From Tannerellaceae bacterium (lineage in GTDB: Bacteria; Bacteroidota; Bacteroidia; Bacteroidales; Tannerellaceae), in NCBI GenBank assembly GCA_031266215.1, contig JAISBL010000085.1, forward strand, positions 1 through 35,033: 35,033 bases of DNA, in the 5' to 3' direction. Both the position numbers and the translations under genes were made by a program. How positions within the stretch are numbered: the first letter of the stretch is position 1; every line of letters begins with the position of its first letter. Positions 18,146 to 29,000 of the stretch are shown piece by piece. Below the pieces are notes generated by a model. The model worked only from the letters and a program-made list of their open reading frames with translations. It did no database searches and had not been told where the DNA came from.

Positions 18146-18153
18146 CAAACATA
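18146..18153 (-). promoter_or_regulatory. Candidate -7 element for HU-like copy 1
   Basis: The minus strand reads TATGTTTG, matching TAnnTTTG. Transcription from here would give a leader of about 290 nt before the HU-like start codon. No clear -33 element is seen. Confidence 0.45.
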
Positions 18154-18267
18154 ATTATTTTTTTGTAAAAGCTATATGTGCGGGATGTAAAAAATAACAT
18201 CATCGGTTTTGACAGTATAGATAAAGCCCGGCAGGAGACGGCGTCATAACTTTCTGAAAAAGTTTTT

Positions 18268-18275
18268 TACTTTTG
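18268..18275 (+). promoter_or_regulatory. -7 element of the lysS operon
   Basis: TACTTTTG matches TAnnTTTG and lies 27 bp before the ATG at 18303. A longer in-frame ATG at 18273 would fall inside this element, which argues that translation starts at 18303. Confidence 0.6.
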
Positions 18276-18302
18276 TGCGATGTTATAAAAACTATAATCA
18301 TA

Positions 18303-19838
18303 ATGAGTCAGACAGAATTGAGCGAACAGGAGATATTCAGGCGTAACAGCCTGGAACAACTGCGAGGATTGGGGATAGAACCCTATCCGGCCGCAGAATA
18401 CATAACCAATGCCTGGTCAAAAGATATAAAAGAATCATTTAAAGACGAAGATACCGTAAAACGCAATGTAAGCATTGCAGGACGTATCATGAGCCGCCGC
18501 ATAATGGGTAAGGCTTCGTTTATGGAACTGCAGGACTCAAGGGGAAGGATACAGGTGTACGTCTCGCGCGACGACCTCTGCCCGGGAGAAGATAAGGAGA
18601 CGTATAATACGGTGTTTAAGAAACTGCTTGACATAGGCGACTATATCGGTATCGAAGGCTACGTGTTCCGTACGCAGATGGGAGAAATCTCCGTTCACGC
18701 CTCTAAACTTACGGTATTGTCAAAATCATTGCGCCCGCTCCCGATAGTGAAGATGAAAGACGGCGTGGTGTACGACGGCTTTAACGACCCCGAACAGCGT
18801 TATCGCCAACGATACGTAGACCTTGTAGTAAACGAAGGCGTTAAAGACATATTTGTCAAACGTACCGGGATATTTAATTCCATGCGCGATTTCTTCAACA
18901 CCCGCGGCTATATAGAAGTAGACACGCCGGTGCTGCAAAGTATTCCCGGAGGAGCGGCCGCCCGCCCGTTTGTGACCCACCATAACGCCCTTGACATAGA
19001 CCTCTACCTGCGCATCGCCAACGAACTGTACCTGAAACGACTTATCGTAGGAGGCTTCGAAGGCGTATATGAGTTTAGCCGCAACTTCCGCAACGAAGGA
19101 ATGGACCGCACGCATAACCCTGAGTTTACATGTATGGAGATATATGTAGCCTATAAGGATTACAACTGGATGATGTCGCTGACCGAGCAGATGCTTGAAA
19201 AGATATGCCTCGAAGTCAACGGTAGCACACGTGTGACGTACGCCGGGTGCGAGATAGACTTCAAAGCCCCCTATAAGCGCATCACGATAACGGATGCCAT
19301 CCGCGAAAATACAGGAACAGACATTACCGGCATGGACGAAGAAGAACTGCGTGAAGTATGCCGGCAGACAGGCGTAGAGCAGGACAAAACGATGGGCAGG
19401 GGAAAGCTTATTGACGCCATCTTCGGCCATACATGCGAAGCGGGTTATATACAGCCGACCTTTATAACGGACTATCCCATAGAAATGTCGCCGCTGACGA
19501 AGAAACACCGTAACAATCCGCACCTGACCGAACGCTTTGAGCTGATGGTCTGCGGAAAGGAAATAGCCAATGCCTATTCGGAGCTTAACGACCCCGTCGA
19601 CCAGCGCGCCCGCTTTGAAGAACAACTGAAACTGAGCGAAAAGGGAGACGACGAAGCGATGTTTATCGATCAGGATTTCCTTCGCGCCCTGGAATACGGC
19701 ATGCCGCCAACCAGCGGTATGGGTGTCGGGATGGACCGTCTGGTGATGTTTCTTACCGGGCAGGAGAGCATACAGGAGGTATTACTCTTCCCCCAGATGC
19801 GTCCCGAATGGAGCCTAACGCCCGAAAATAAGGACTAA
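18303..19838 (+). CDS. lysS: Lysyl-tRNA synthetase, class II
   Basis: A 511-residue enzyme that charges tRNA-Lys with lysine using ATP, close to the usual bacterial length of about 505. An OB-fold anticodon-binding domain occupies about 45-165 ([20 protein letters not shown]). The class II catalytic core follows, with motif 2 in [19 protein letters not shown] and motif 3 in [15 protein letters not shown]. The start is taken as [10 protein letters not shown] at 18303 because an upstream ATG overlaps the promoter. It heads a compact operon with gpsA (4 bp later), pgi and a HAD phosphatase. Confidence 0.98.
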   Translation: MSQTELSEQEIFRRNSLEQLRGLGIEPYPAAEYITNAWSKDIKESFKDEDTVKRNVSIAGRIMSRRIMGKASFMELQDSRGRIQVYVSRDDLCPGEDKETYNTVFKKLLDIGDYIGIEGYVFRTQMGEISVHASKLTVLSKSLRPLPIVKMKDGVVYDGFNDPEQRYRQRYVDLVVNEGVKDIFVKRTGIFNSMRDFFNTRGYIEVDTPVLQSIPGGAAARPFVTHHNALDIDLYLRIANELYLKRLIVGGFEGVYEFSRNFRNEGMDRTHNPEFTCMEIYVAYKDYNWMMSLTEQMLEKICLEVNGSTRVTYAGCEIDFKAPYKRITITDAIRENTGTDITGMDEEELREVCRQTGVEQDKTMGRGKLIDAIFGHTCEAGYIQPTFITDYPIEMSPLTKKHRNNPHLTERFELMVCGKEIANAYSELNDPVDQRARFEEQLKLSEKGDDEAMFIDQDFLRALEYGMPPTSGMGVGMDRLVMFLTGQESIQEVLLFPQMRPEWSLTPENKD

Positions 19839-19842
19839 AAAC

Positions 19843-20838
19843 ATGGAACTGCCCGGGAAAATCGCTGTCATGGGAGGTGGTAGCTGGGCTACGGCCCTGG
19901 CGAAAATAGTGCTGTCTACCCAGGAGCATATCAACTGGTATATGCGCCGCCCCGATCAGATTGAAGAATTCAGGCAGCTGGGGCATAATCCGAGCTATAT
20001 AACAAGCGTCAAATTTGATATAAGCCGGATTACGTTTTATTCAAATATCAACCAGGTGATCAAAGAGTCCGACACACTGATATTCGCCACGCCCTCACCT
20101 TTCCTCAAGCAGCATCTGAAAAAAATAAAAAGACCGATGAGTGATAAGTTCATCGTCTCGGCCATCAAAGGACTTGTCCCCGACGAGAACATGCTGATAA
20201 CCGATTACTTCTCCGAATACTACAGGGTGCCGGCAGACAATATCGCCGTGATAGGAGGACCATGCCACGCCGAAGAAATAGCCCTTGAACGCCTTTCTTA
20301 CATAACGCTGGGGTGTACCGATACCGAAAAGATCGCACCTCTGGCCGGGGTTTTCAGTAACCAGTACCTCAAAAACACCATCAGCCGCGACGTCGCCGGC
20401 ATCGAATACGCCTCTGTGCTGAAAAATGTTTATTCCATAGCAGCAGGCGTATGCCACGGGATGAAATACGGCGACAATTTTCAGGCCGTATTCCTCTCAA
20501 ACGCAATACAGGAGATGCGCCGCTTTGTTGACGCCACAGGTGATAAGGGGCAGGACATAACCGACTCGGTTTATCTGGGAGACCTCCTCGTGACGGCCTA
20601 TTCGCGCTTCAGCCGCAACCGTATATTCGGGACAATGATAGGAAAAGGATACTCCGTGAAAATAGCCCAGCTCGAAATGGAGATGATAGCCGAAGGCTAC
20701 TACGGAACGAAATGTATCCATGAGATAAACGAGAAATACAAGGTAAACATGCCCATACTGGATGCCCTTTACGGCATACTGTACGAGAAGAAATCTCCCA
20801 CTACGGTTATTCAAAGATTGACAGAAACATTCAAATAG
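19843..20838 (+). CDS. gpsA: Glycerol-3-phosphate dehydrogenase (NAD(P)+)
   Basis: A 331-residue cytoplasmic enzyme that reduces dihydroxyacetone phosphate to sn-glycerol 3-phosphate for phospholipid synthesis. The Rossmann dinucleotide-binding motif is GGGSWATA near the N-terminus. The segments SAIKGL and GGPCHAEEI, and the helical catalytic part with SVLKNVYSIAAGVCHGMKYGDN including the catalytic lysine, are typical of GpsA. The start lies 4 bp after lysS, and pgi follows 6 bp after the stop, so all are co-transcribed. The end, PTTVIQRLTETFK, matches the family's usual length. Confidence 0.97.
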   Translation: MELPGKIAVMGGGSWATALAKIVLSTQEHINWYMRRPDQIEEFRQLGHNPSYITSVKFDISRITFYSNINQVIKESDTLIFATPSPFLKQHLKKIKRPMSDKFIVSAIKGLVPDENMLITDYFSEYYRVPADNIAVIGGPCHAEEIALERLSYITLGCTDTEKIAPLAGVFSNQYLKNTISRDVAGIEYASVLKNVYSIAAGVCHGMKYGDNFQAVFLSNAIQEMRRFVDATGDKGQDITDSVYLGDLLVTAYSRFSRNRIFGTMIGKGYSVKIAQLEMEMIAEGYYGTKCIHEINEKYKVNMPILDALYGILYEKKSPTTVIQRLTETFK

Positions 20839-20844
20839 GTTATT

Positions 20845-22191
20845 ATGAAAGGTATTATTCTTAACATTGACAAGGCGCTGGGTTTCGTATCACGGGAACA
20901 GGTATACGCCTGTGAAGACAGGGTGAAAGCGGCGACGGAAGCTCTGCACAGAGGCAGTGGCGCAGGCAGTGATTTCCTGGGATGGCTCAACCTGCCGTCT
21001 TCAATAACGGAGGCGGAGCTTGCCGACATAGAACATACGGCCCGCCTGCTGAGCATAGGATGCGAGGTTGTGGTGGTTATCGGTATCGGCGGCAGTTACC
21101 TGGGGACCAGAGCGACGCTGGAAGCGCTGAAAGGCAGCTTCGACTTACTGCTGAAAGAACGCGGAAACCCCGCCATCCTGTATGCCGGGCATAACATCAG
21201 CGAAGATTATCTGTACGAGTTGAGCGAAGCGCTGAGAGGCAGATCGTTCGGACTTATCAATATCTCCAAATCAGGCACGACAACCGAACCGGCCCTGGCC
21301 TTCCGTATACTGAAAAAGCAGTTGGAAGACGCCGTAGGCAAAGAAAAAGCCCGGGATCGCATCGTGGCCGTTACCGACGCACGCAAGGGCGCCCTGCGGA
21401 CACTGGCCGGCAGGGAAGGGTATAAGACATTCGTTATCCCCGACAACGTAGGCGGACGGTTCTCCGTATTTACACCCGTGGGCCTGCTCCCGATAGCTGT
21501 TGCCGGCGTATCCGTCCGCGACCTGCTGAGGGGAGCCGCAGATATGGAAAGGGCGACAGGCGCAGGTGTACCTTTTGCAGAAAACATCTCAGCTATCTAT
21601 GCCGCCACACGTAATGAGCTATACAAAGGCGGAAAGAAGATAGAGATACTTGCCAACTTCCATCCTAAACTGCATTATGTAGCCGAATGGTGGAAACAAC
21701 TGTATGGCGAAAGCGAAGGAAAAGACCATAAAGGCATATTCCCGGCCTCAGTTGACCTGACAACCGACCTCCATTCGATGGGACAATGGATACAGGATGG
21801 CGAACGTTCCATATTTGAAACAGTCATCTCAGTGGAAACACCCGGCAGGACCGTCTTTATACCGGCAGACGAAGCCGACTCTGACGGGCTGAACTTCCTC
21901 GCCGGCAAACGTATTGACGAGGTAAACAAGATGGCGGAACTGGGAACGAGCCTGGCGCATGTAGACGGCGGAGTTCCCAATATTCGTATATCCATCCCCG
22001 AGCTTACGCCATATTACATCGGGCAATTGCTCTATTTCTTTGAAAAAGCATGCGGCATCAGCGGCTATCTCCTTGAAGTCAACCCATTCGACCAGCCGGG
22101 CGTGGAAGCATACAAGAAAAATATGTTTGCACTGCTTAACAAGCCCGGATTTGAAAAGGAATCAGAAGCCATCAAAGCCCGTATGCAATGA
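20845..22191 (+). CDS. pgi: Glucose-6-phosphate isomerase
   Basis: A 448-residue enzyme that interconverts glucose 6-phosphate and fructose 6-phosphate in glycolysis and gluconeogenesis. Its length matches the short bacterial form rather than the roughly 550-residue form of E. coli. Sugar-phosphate isomerase motifs are visible: [40 protein letters not shown], and the active-site region [15 protein letters not shown]. It starts 6 bp after gpsA and overlaps the HAD phosphatase by 4 bp (ATGA), implying translational coupling. Confidence 0.97.
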   Translation: MKGIILNIDKALGFVSREQVYACEDRVKAATEALHRGSGAGSDFLGWLNLPSSITEAELADIEHTARLLSIGCEVVVVIGIGGSYLGTRATLEALKGSFDLLLKERGNPAILYAGHNISEDYLYELSEALRGRSFGLINISKSGTTTEPALAFRILKKQLEDAVGKEKARDRIVAVTDARKGALRTLAGREGYKTFVIPDNVGGRFSVFTPVGLLPIAVAGVSVRDLLRGAADMERATGAGVPFAENISAIYAATRNELYKGGKKIEILANFHPKLHYVAEWWKQLYGESEGKDHKGIFPASVDLTTDLHSMGQWIQDGERSIFETVISVETPGRTVFIPADEADSDGLNFLAGKRIDEVNKMAELGTSLAHVDGGVPNIRISIPELTPYYIGQLLYFFEKACGISGYLLEVNPFDQPGVEAYKKNMFALLNKPGFEKESEAIKARMQ

Positions 22192-22895
22192 TAAAAGCCG
22201 TATTATTCGACATGGACGGCGTCCTGTATGACTCTATGCCGTTCCATGTCCGCGCCTGGTCGGAAGTATCAGATAAGTACGGCCTGCGCTATGCGCCGGA
22301 AGATTTCTACCTCTACGAAGGACGCACGGGAGACAGCACGCTGGATATTCTATTCGGCCAGACCTTCGGGCGCGACGCTACGGAAGAAGAGAAGCGCGAT
22401 ATTTATCAGGAGAAAGTCGTCATATTCAATGAGATCAACAGCGGCGAGATGATGGCCGGCGCTGCGGAGGTACTGCAACAGGTCGGGAACTATGGCCTTG
22501 AGACGCTGGTAGTGACCGGTTCGGGGCAACATACCCTGATAGATAAGCTCAACAACGACTTCCCCGGATACTTCCAGCGCGAAAAGATGGTAACAGCATT
22601 CGACGTGCAATACGGCAAACCACATCCCGAACCATACCTTATGGGGCTCGAAAAAGCAGGAGTGCAGGCCGATGAAGCCGTAGTGATAGAAAACGCCCCG
22701 TTGGGCGTCAGGTCAGCCGTTGCCGCCGGCATCTTTACTATTGCCGTAAACACAGGTCCGCTACCTGATAAGATATTACTGGATGAAGGAGCCAGCCTGC
22801 TTTTTCATGATATGCATACCCTGGCCGAGAACTTCGCACGTGCCATACGCAGGGCTACAGGCCACAGGCCGGCGCAGGATTCAGAACTGCTCTAA
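22188..22895 (+). CDS. HAD-superfamily hydrolase, beta-phosphoglucomutase-like
   Basis: A 235-residue HAD phosphatase of subfamily IA. Motif I is DMDGVLYDS with nucleophile Asp8 and acid Asp10. A helical cap (about 18-90) follows, then motif II VTGSG, motif III with Lys in YGKPHPEP, and motif IV in VIENAPLGV. Such enzymes dephosphorylate sugar phosphates or act as beta-phosphoglucomutases. Overlap with pgi by 4 bp supports a sugar-phosphate substrate, but it is unknown. Motif IV has ENAP rather than the more usual EDS. Its 3' end overlaps the converging htpX-like gene by 15 bp. Confidence 0.9.
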   Translation: MIKAVLFDMDGVLYDSMPFHVRAWSEVSDKYGLRYAPEDFYLYEGRTGDSTLDILFGQTFGRDATEEEKRDIYQEKVVIFNEINSGEMMAGAAEVLQQVGNYGLETLVVTGSGQHTLIDKLNNDFPGYFQREKMVTAFDVQYGKPHPEPYLMGLEKAGVQADEAVVIENAPLGVRSAVAAGIFTIAVNTGPLPDKILLDEGASLLFHDMHTLAENFARAIRRATGHRPAQDSELL

Positions 22896-23867
22896 TATTT
22901 CAATACGTTTCCCGATAGGCGGGTGGGTGGAGAAAAAACCGCCAAGTCCGCTGAGCATGCTGCGCGCCTGGCGTCCGGGATGTTCTATAAACAATTGGGC
23001 GACATCTTCGCGTCTGACGGCTTCAATGTCAGGGTCGGCAGATATTTTCCGCAGGGCGCTTGCCAGTGCATAAGGCTTTTTCGTCATCGCAGCCGCTCCG
23101 GCGTCAGCCATGTACTCCCGTTTGCGCGATATTGCAAAGCGCATCAGTGTGGAAAAGAAATATCCGATGACGGCGACAACGAGGGCCAGCAGCAAAATGA
23201 TAAGAACAGAAGCCCCGCTATTGCCTTTTTCCTGTTTACGCGAAGAGCGTGGGGCATGCAGGATCATACGGAAGCATATCTGCGAAAGCATGGCGAATAT
23301 CCCCACAAAGACAATAGACACAATCAGCAGTCTGACATCGCGGTTGCGGATATGGGAAAGCTCGTGGGCAACGACGCCTTCCAGCTCCTCGTCGTCAAGC
23401 TTTCTTATGATACCGGACGAAAAGGTGACAGTATAACTCTTTTCGTTTATGCCGCTGGCGAAGGCATTGAGCGAGTCGTCGTCAATTATATTTATCTGCG
23501 GCGTCTTCATGCCCTGAGACATGCAAAGGTTCTCTACTATATTATATACCCGCTTGTTTTCCTTCCGTTCCAGCGGACGTGCGCCGGCAGCATTGCGTAT
23601 GATTTGAGCATTTGCGAAATAAGCGATGACAAACCACAGCAAAACACCTCCCGCGACGTAAGGGGCCAACTGTACGAAAAGGCTGTTTGTTGAATACAAC
23701 AGGCCGGCGGACACCCGGCTCGCTTCCGTTCCGAATATATCAAACCGGAAAGCAAGGAAGCAAAACAGATAAACCAGCCCTGCCACTAGGCACGGAAAAA
23801 GCAACAGCAGGAGCAGAGAACGGAAGTTGTTTCTGCGCTGCTGTGTTTGTATCCCTACGTACTTCAT
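22881..23867 (-). CDS. htpX: M48-family membrane metalloprotease, HtpX-like
   Basis: A 328-residue zinc protease of the inner membrane. The catalytic motif is HELSH (168-172), and the third zinc ligand is probably Glu251 in SRKREYMADAGA. There are two N-terminal transmembrane segments (about 17-40 and 63-86) and two after the active-site helix (about 180-200 and 220-240), the HtpX topology. HtpX degrades misfolded membrane proteins. It begins 3 bp after the lemA stop; lemA-htpX pairs are common in bacteria, so the two products probably act together. The C-terminus overlaps the convergent HAD gene. Confidence 0.93.
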   Translation of the reverse strand: MKYVGIQTQQRRNNFRSLLLLLLFPCLVAGLVYLFCFLAFRFDIFGTEASRVSAGLLYSTNSLFVQLAPYVAGGVLLWFVIAYFANAQIIRNAAGARPLERKENKRVYNIVENLCMSQGMKTPQINIIDDDSLNAFASGINEKSYTVTFSSGIIRKLDDEELEGVVAHELSHIRNRDVRLLIVSIVFVGIFAMLSQICFRMILHAPRSSRKQEKGNSGASVLIILLLALVVAVIGYFFSTLMRFAISRKREYMADAGAAAMTKKPYALASALRKISADPDIEAVRREDVAQLFIEHPGRQARSMLSGLGGFFSTHPPIGKRIEILEQF

Positions 23868-23870
23868 ACC

Positions 23871-24431
23871 TCAGAACTGTATTTTAGGCGCTTCTTCGTA
23901 GGTGCTACGCTGTTCGCCCAGGTCGAACATCATCTCTTTATGGAAGCCGAACATGCCGGCTATGAGATTAGACGGGAAGGTCTGAACGGCGTTATTAAGC
24001 TCTTTGGTGGCGGAATTGAAGTAACGTCTGACGGCCGACAGTTTGTTTTCCAGATCGGCGATCTCTTCCTGCAGGTGCATGAAGTTCTGGTTGGCTTTCA
24101 GGTCAGGATATGCTTCCAGGGTTATCCGCATACCGGCCAGGGCGGAACTCAGCGCATTTTCGGCAACGATCTTATCGTTTATCGTTTTTGCGCTTACGGC
24201 TCCGTTGCGGGCGCTTATCACCCGGTCTAAAGTTTCCTTTTCGTGGGCGGCATATCCCTTAACCGTTTCTACAAGCTGGGGCACGAGGTCATGCCGTTGT
24301 TTTAGTTGCACGTCTATGTCGGCAAAAGCATTCTCCCTGTTGTTTCTCAGCCTTACCAGCGAGTTGTACATAGAACCTGCAATAATGGCAAGAAGCACGA
24401 TAATTCCAATGATAATAAGTAATGTCGTCAT
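23871..24431 (-). CDS. lemA: LemA family protein
   Basis: A 186-residue protein with one N-terminal transmembrane helix (about 4-22), then an extended helical domain. Family signatures are YNSLVRLRNNRENAFADIDVQLKQRHDLVPQLVETVKGYA and YFNSATKELNNAVQTFPSNLIAGMFGF. LemA proteins are membrane-anchored helical bundles of uncertain function, often paired with HtpX-like proteases as here (3-bp gap). The C-terminus ends APKIQF, as is usual for the family. Confidence 0.95.
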   Translation of the reverse strand: MTTLLIIIGIIVLLAIIAGSMYNSLVRLRNNRENAFADIDVQLKQRHDLVPQLVETVKGYAAHEKETLDRVISARNGAVSAKTINDKIVAENALSSALAGMRITLEAYPDLKANQNFMHLQEEIADLENKLSAVRRYFNSATKELNNAVQTFPSNLIAGMFGFHKEMMFDLGEQRSTYEEAPKIQF

Positions 24432-24542
24432 AATATTCTTTTTTGTTGCGTATTTATATATCTGCTCAGACAGGCGCCCGGCTCTGATTTATCGTCAGGG
24501 CCGAAGGTTAATCCCGCTATTGTCTATTGTGTAATTGTGTAA

Positions 24543-24579
24543 GGAGGAGTTGAACATCCCTTATCAACTCCTCCCTTTT
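24543..24579 (-). terminator. Hairpin after the small secreted protein gene
   Basis: A perfect 11-bp stem, GGAGGAGTTGA (24543-24553) and TCAACTCCTCC (24564-24574), about 20 bp beyond the stop of the leftward gene at 24596. On the plus strand CTTTT follows. It insulates this gene from lemA. Confidence 0.65.
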
Positions 24580-24595
24580 AACCTTCGTGCGCCCG

Positions 24596-24985
24596 TTATT
24601 TAACACGGGTCATCTCCATGGGCGGCATTTCGCCGAAATCAGAGATCATATTAAGCATGAATTTGCTTTCATTAAAATAGAAAGCAACTTTCATCTCGAA
24701 ATCAGGGATCTCCAGTATTGCAACATATTTGCCGTTTTCCGGTTTAAGCGCTGTTGTTGTCACCTCACCCATCGGATTGGCGAGGGTCGCTTTGGTTTCA
24801 CCGCTTACGGTGGCAATTTTGCACGTTCCCGCTATCGGGTCGCCTCCGCCCATCATGTCGGGCATCGAAAATGTCCATTCGCCTTCCATCTTTTTCAGTT
24901 CATTATCCTGGGCAAGTGTGGTAGTACTCAACGCTGCGATCATAGCTATACACAGCATAAAAATCTTTGATACTTTTGTTTTCAT
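24596..24985 (-). CDS. Small secreted protein of unknown function
   Basis: A 129-residue protein with a signal peptide (MKTKVSKIFMLCIAMIAALS, cut near LAQ). The mature domain of about 105 residues is beta-rich and begins KKMEGEWTFSMPDMMGGGDP, then alternates strands (ATVSGETKATLANPMGEV, KYVAILEIPDFEMKVAFYF). The GEW start and strand pattern resemble lipocalin-like small barrels, but this is only a resemblance. It has its own terminator, and no partner gene is evident. Confidence 0.78.
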   Translation of the reverse strand: MKTKVSKIFMLCIAMIAALSTTTLAQDNELKKMEGEWTFSMPDMMGGGDPIAGTCKIATVSGETKATLANPMGEVTTTALKPENGKYVAILEIPDFEMKVAFYFNESKFMLNMISDFGEMPPMEMTRVK

Positions 24986-25264
24986 ACGAATAAAGTGTTT
25001 AATTCAATGTAGGTATGGAACTCGCAGTACGTTTTATTTATCGCCTTTGGCGTAACATAGTTTTTACATGCTCGTTTCATAATGATTTGTTTTATTTTTT
25101 GGGTTATGGATCAGAAACCGGGATGTTGGTTCCTGTCCAGATTTACCGGGACGAAAATACATATTAATTATCACACGCAAAAACAAAACAGACAAACCGG
25201 TGTTTACCGGCAAAAGCCTTTTTATAATCATCGGATGTAAACTCACAGGAGAAGTAGTATGGGG

Positions 25265-25363
25265 GGGGTATAAAAAAATTAGAGGGTGTCTCACGACATC
25301 CCCTAACCAACTTTGTTAACCTTAAATCTAATACTATTATGAAAAAACCACAGTGCAAATATA
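25265..25363 (-). ncRNA. Possible small leftward RNA
   Basis: On the minus strand a hairpin (GGATGTC-GTGA-GACACCC, 25284-25301) is followed by ATTTTTTTA, a good intrinsic terminator. No leftward gene lies upstream of it for over 700 bp. A -7-like element TATATTTG sits at 25356-25363, predicting a transcript of about 80 nt. The -33 spacing is poor (25 bp). The same hairpin on the plus strand could instead belong to a leader. Confidence 0.3.
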
Positions 25364-25404
25364 TAGGGCTTTTTGTGATCGGCAATAGCAAAAATGCTAA
25401 ATAA
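25339..25404 (+). other. Short 21-codon frame after a leader-like sequence, possible gene remnant
   Basis: An ATG at 25339 follows an A/T-rich leader (TTAACCTTAAATCTAATAC at about 25316-25334) of the kind seen before Bacteroidales genes. It opens a frame reading MKKPQCKYIGLFVIGNSKN before a stop. This could be the broken start of a lost gene or a leader peptide. The region 24986-26026 otherwise holds no gene I can support: only this frame, the hairpin at 25283-25304, and the promoter elements near 25802-25841. Confidence 0.25.
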
Positions 25405-25801
25405 TGTTTTGCAGCACATAAAAAAGGCTAAATCGCGACATTTCTTTTCTTATTTGACCTGCTTTTGCCCCTTCACCCTCCCTTACCATATCAATTGGCC
25501 GCTATCAATGATCAAATGACGAATAAATCTAAGCTTTACTGCCGGATGATTTTACATGCCGTTTCCTGAGCGATCATGGCTACGCGGTAAGGCACCGCAA
25601 ACATATAATAATACTGCCGGCAAAAGGAACGCTGAAAACTCGCAGATGCTGATTGTAAAAAGAAAAGGGTCGTTTTTTTTATACATAAACAACATAATGT
25701 TTTACATGGCGACTGCCGGTATGCATCACGATCCGTTATACGGGTTACATCCGCGTATAGAGCAATATTACAGAGCAGTGAGGCAATGCAAAAAAATATG
25801 T

Positions 25802-25819
25802 ATCTTTCTTTAGAAAGAT
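25802..25819. promoter_or_regulatory. Perfect palindrome at the -33 position of the susC promoter
   Basis: ATCTTTC-TTTA-GAAAGAT: 7-bp perfect arms with a 4-bp centre, ending 14 bp before the -7 element at 25834. The placement fits an operator for a regulator of the susC-susD pair; no such regulator is encoded in the window. Confidence 0.45.
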
Positions 25820-25833
25820 CAAAAATTTATTCC

Positions 25834-25841
25834 TATGTTTG
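25834..25841 (+). promoter_or_regulatory. Candidate -7 element for susC
   Basis: TATGTTTG matches TAnnTTTG. It would give a leader of about 180 nt before the susC start at 26027. Confidence 0.45.
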
Positions 25842-26026
25842 CGAAGAATTAAAACGACGGTTTACTTTATGCTGTCTGAATCTGGATTTTATGGGAATCA
25901 TGACACATTGCGCGAAAAGCGCAGGTATAACAAAAGATCAAATATTTAAACTCTATATCGCCGCAATTATAATGAGAAACGCTTTTTTATCAAATTATAA
26001 ATAATCAATTTATTAATCTAACTTTT

Positions 26027-29000
26027 ATGCAGATGAGCTATTTAAAGAAAGCATGTGAAGGCTTTTTCACATGTTTGTTAGGGATTATGCTTTTAAGTCC
26101 CGGAGCAGTCATTGCCCAGTCTCAGACGATACGGGTAAGTGGCACGGTAGTGGATCAAACCACCAGAGAACCAATTATTGGGGCTAATGTGGTGGAAAAA
26201 GGAACGACAAATGGGAACATAACTGACCTTGACGGAACATTTACGCTGAATGTTAACCGTGGCGCTACGCTGACAATTTCTTACGTTGGCTATGTAAACC
26301 AGGAAATTCAGGCATCATCGTCAGCTATGAACATACTTCTGAAAGAAGATTCGCAGGCGCTGGGCGAAGTAATAGTAGTAGGATACGGCACACAACGCAG
26401 GGAAAGCCTCACCGGCTCTTTGCAGACGCTTAAAAACGAAAAGATTGTGACTGCCACTACTCCGTCGGTGGAAAACCTGCTTTCGGGCAAGGCGCCGGGC
26501 GTTTATGTCGCTCCCGGTAGCGGACAACCCGGTTCGAGAGGCAATATCATCATCCGCGGACGGTCGTCTATCAACGGCAGCACCGACCCGCTATGGGTAA
26601 TCGACGGCGTAATCGTGGGCACCGCGTCCAACTTCACCCTCAACCCCAGTGACATCGAAACGATGACCATCCTCAAGGACGCCGCCTCTACCGCTATCTA
26701 CGGTTCGCAGGGCGCCAACGGCGTTATCGTGGTGACTACCAACCGGGCGATGGGTGACAAGGTGACCGTAAACGTATCGGCCAAGTTCGGTGTCAGCAAC
26801 CTCGACAACGGTAAGCTGGAAGTTATGAACGGCGCCGAGCTGTACGACTACTACAAGTCTTTCTCCAACCAGGAAATGGTAACCTTCCCGCGCTGGAACG
26901 AGCAACTGAGGAACTCCAACTACAACTGGTGGGACCTGGCTACCCAGACCGGCATGGCGCAGGACTATAACGTCTCCATATCCGGAGGAAGTGAAACCAT
27001 GAAGTCTTACTTCTCACTTGGGTACTACGACGAAGAAGGTGCGGTAAAAGGATACGAATTCAGCCGCTACAGCATGCGCTTCCGTACTGAGTACAAGCCG
27101 CTGCAATGGCTTACCGTCAAACCGTCAGTCTCAGGATCGCGCCGCGACGTAGACGACAGGCAGTACTCAACCACCGCCATGTACTCCAACCTCCCCTGGG
27201 ACAGCCCTTATCTGGAAGACGGAGTTACACCTACGCCCCACCGCTCATCCACATGGGTAAAGAGCACGGGGACAAACTACCTCTACGACCTGCAATGGAA
27301 CAAGTCGGGAAGCGCACGCTATTCGTTTATGGGGAACATCGATTTTGACATCCGTTTCACCGACTGGCTCACTTTCTCATCCGTCAACAACTTCAGTTGG
27401 GATAACATAACCGAAAACACCTACACCGACCCGCGCTCCAACGGCGGTTCCGGCGTAAAAGGACGTATCAAGGAGCTGACCGATAAGACCGAGCGGAGGT
27501 ATACCAACCAGATACTGCGCTTCAACAAAGTCTTCGGCAAACACTCCATCAACGCCCTGGCTGCATACGAGTTCAGCGACTACCGCTTCCAAAGGACGGA
27601 AACGGCGGCTACCAACTTCGTACAGGGCTTTGAAGTGCTCAATGTGGGCACCACACCCGAAGAAGCCAAAGGATACATCAATACTTCGGCTATCCAGTCG
27701 CTGCTCTTCAACGCCAACTATGCGTATGACAACAAATACATGGCACAGGTATCGGCCCGCCGTGACGGAGCCTCCAACTTCGGCGAAAACGCCAAGTACG
27801 GTAACTTCTTCTCCATCAGCGCCGGCTGGCTTATCAATAAGGAAGACTTCTTCACCGCCCGGTGGGTAGACCTGCTCAAGCTGCGTGTGGCTTATGGAAC
27901 GGTGGGTAACCGCCCGCGTGACCTTTATCCGCAGTACGACCTGTATAGCGTATCCGGCAGCTACGACGACGTCTTCTCTGCCGTTATCAACCAGATAGGA
28001 AACAAAGACCTTACCTGGGAAAAGACAAAAACCATTGGCGTAGGGATAGACTTCAGCTTCCTCGACCGCTTCCGCATCAACCTGGACTATTACAACAAGA
28101 ACACCGACAACGTTCTCTTCAAAGTCCCCATACCGGCGCTCACCGGCGTCACGTCAAACTGGCAGAACGTAGGCGAACTGAGCAATATCGGTTTTGAAGC
28201 CGTCGTAGGCGCTGACATTATAAAAAGTAAAGACTGGAACTGGAGCGTGGACTTCAACATCGGTACCAACCATAATGAAGTGAAGAAGCTCTACAACACC
28301 AAAGACGCAAACCCGCAGATAGTAAACGGAGCCACTAACATAGCCGGAGGTATCGAGCGCCTGCTCAAACCCGGATATAGCAGCGATACGTGGTACACAT
28401 ACGAATGGGCCGGGGTAAATCCCGAAACAGGCGCCCCGCAGTGGTACACTACGGATGAAAACGGCGCGCGCGTTATCACCGAAGACTATTCCAAGGCCGA
28501 CAAGGTGATGTGCGGATCGTATACGCCGGACTTCTTCGGAGGCTTCTCCACATCGCTGAGCTGGAAACAGTTCGACCTCAGCGCCGTCTTCGCCTATTCC
28601 GTAGGCGGAACGATATACAACTATGCACGCATGGAGTACGACTCCGACGGGACATATACCGACCGCAACCAGATGAAGCTCATCGATGGATGGAAGCGCT
28701 GGACGCAGCCCGGGCAAACCGACGCTACGCACCCTGTAGCCAGCTACAATAACTCGTCGAAAGCCAACAGCACCTCCTCGCGTTATCTTGAAAAAGGCGA
28801 CTACCTCAAGCTGCGTAGCCTTACCATCGGATATAACCTCCCGCTGAAGCAATGGAAGATACAGAACCTCCGCTTCACGCTGTCGGCTGAAAACCTGCTC
28901 ACCTTCACGGGATACTCCGGCGTAGACCCTGAAATACCCGTCAATATCGACCCGGCCTACGGAATAACCGGCGTAACCAACGCCAGCAATTATCCCATCA

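Noticed and set aside
18273-18302. Earlier ATG for lysyl-tRNA synthetase
   Set aside because: It overlaps the -7 element and would lie before the predicted transcription start; family alignment starts at [10 protein letters not shown].
25064-25391. Two leftward frames of about 75 codons before the small secreted protein gene
   Set aside because: They cross the T-run and hairpin at 25272-25304 and show no family features.
25786-26004. 72-codon rightward frame just before susC
   Set aside because: It contains the candidate susC -7 element and palindrome region, has no recognised family and low-GC random composition. A small real gene cannot be fully excluded.
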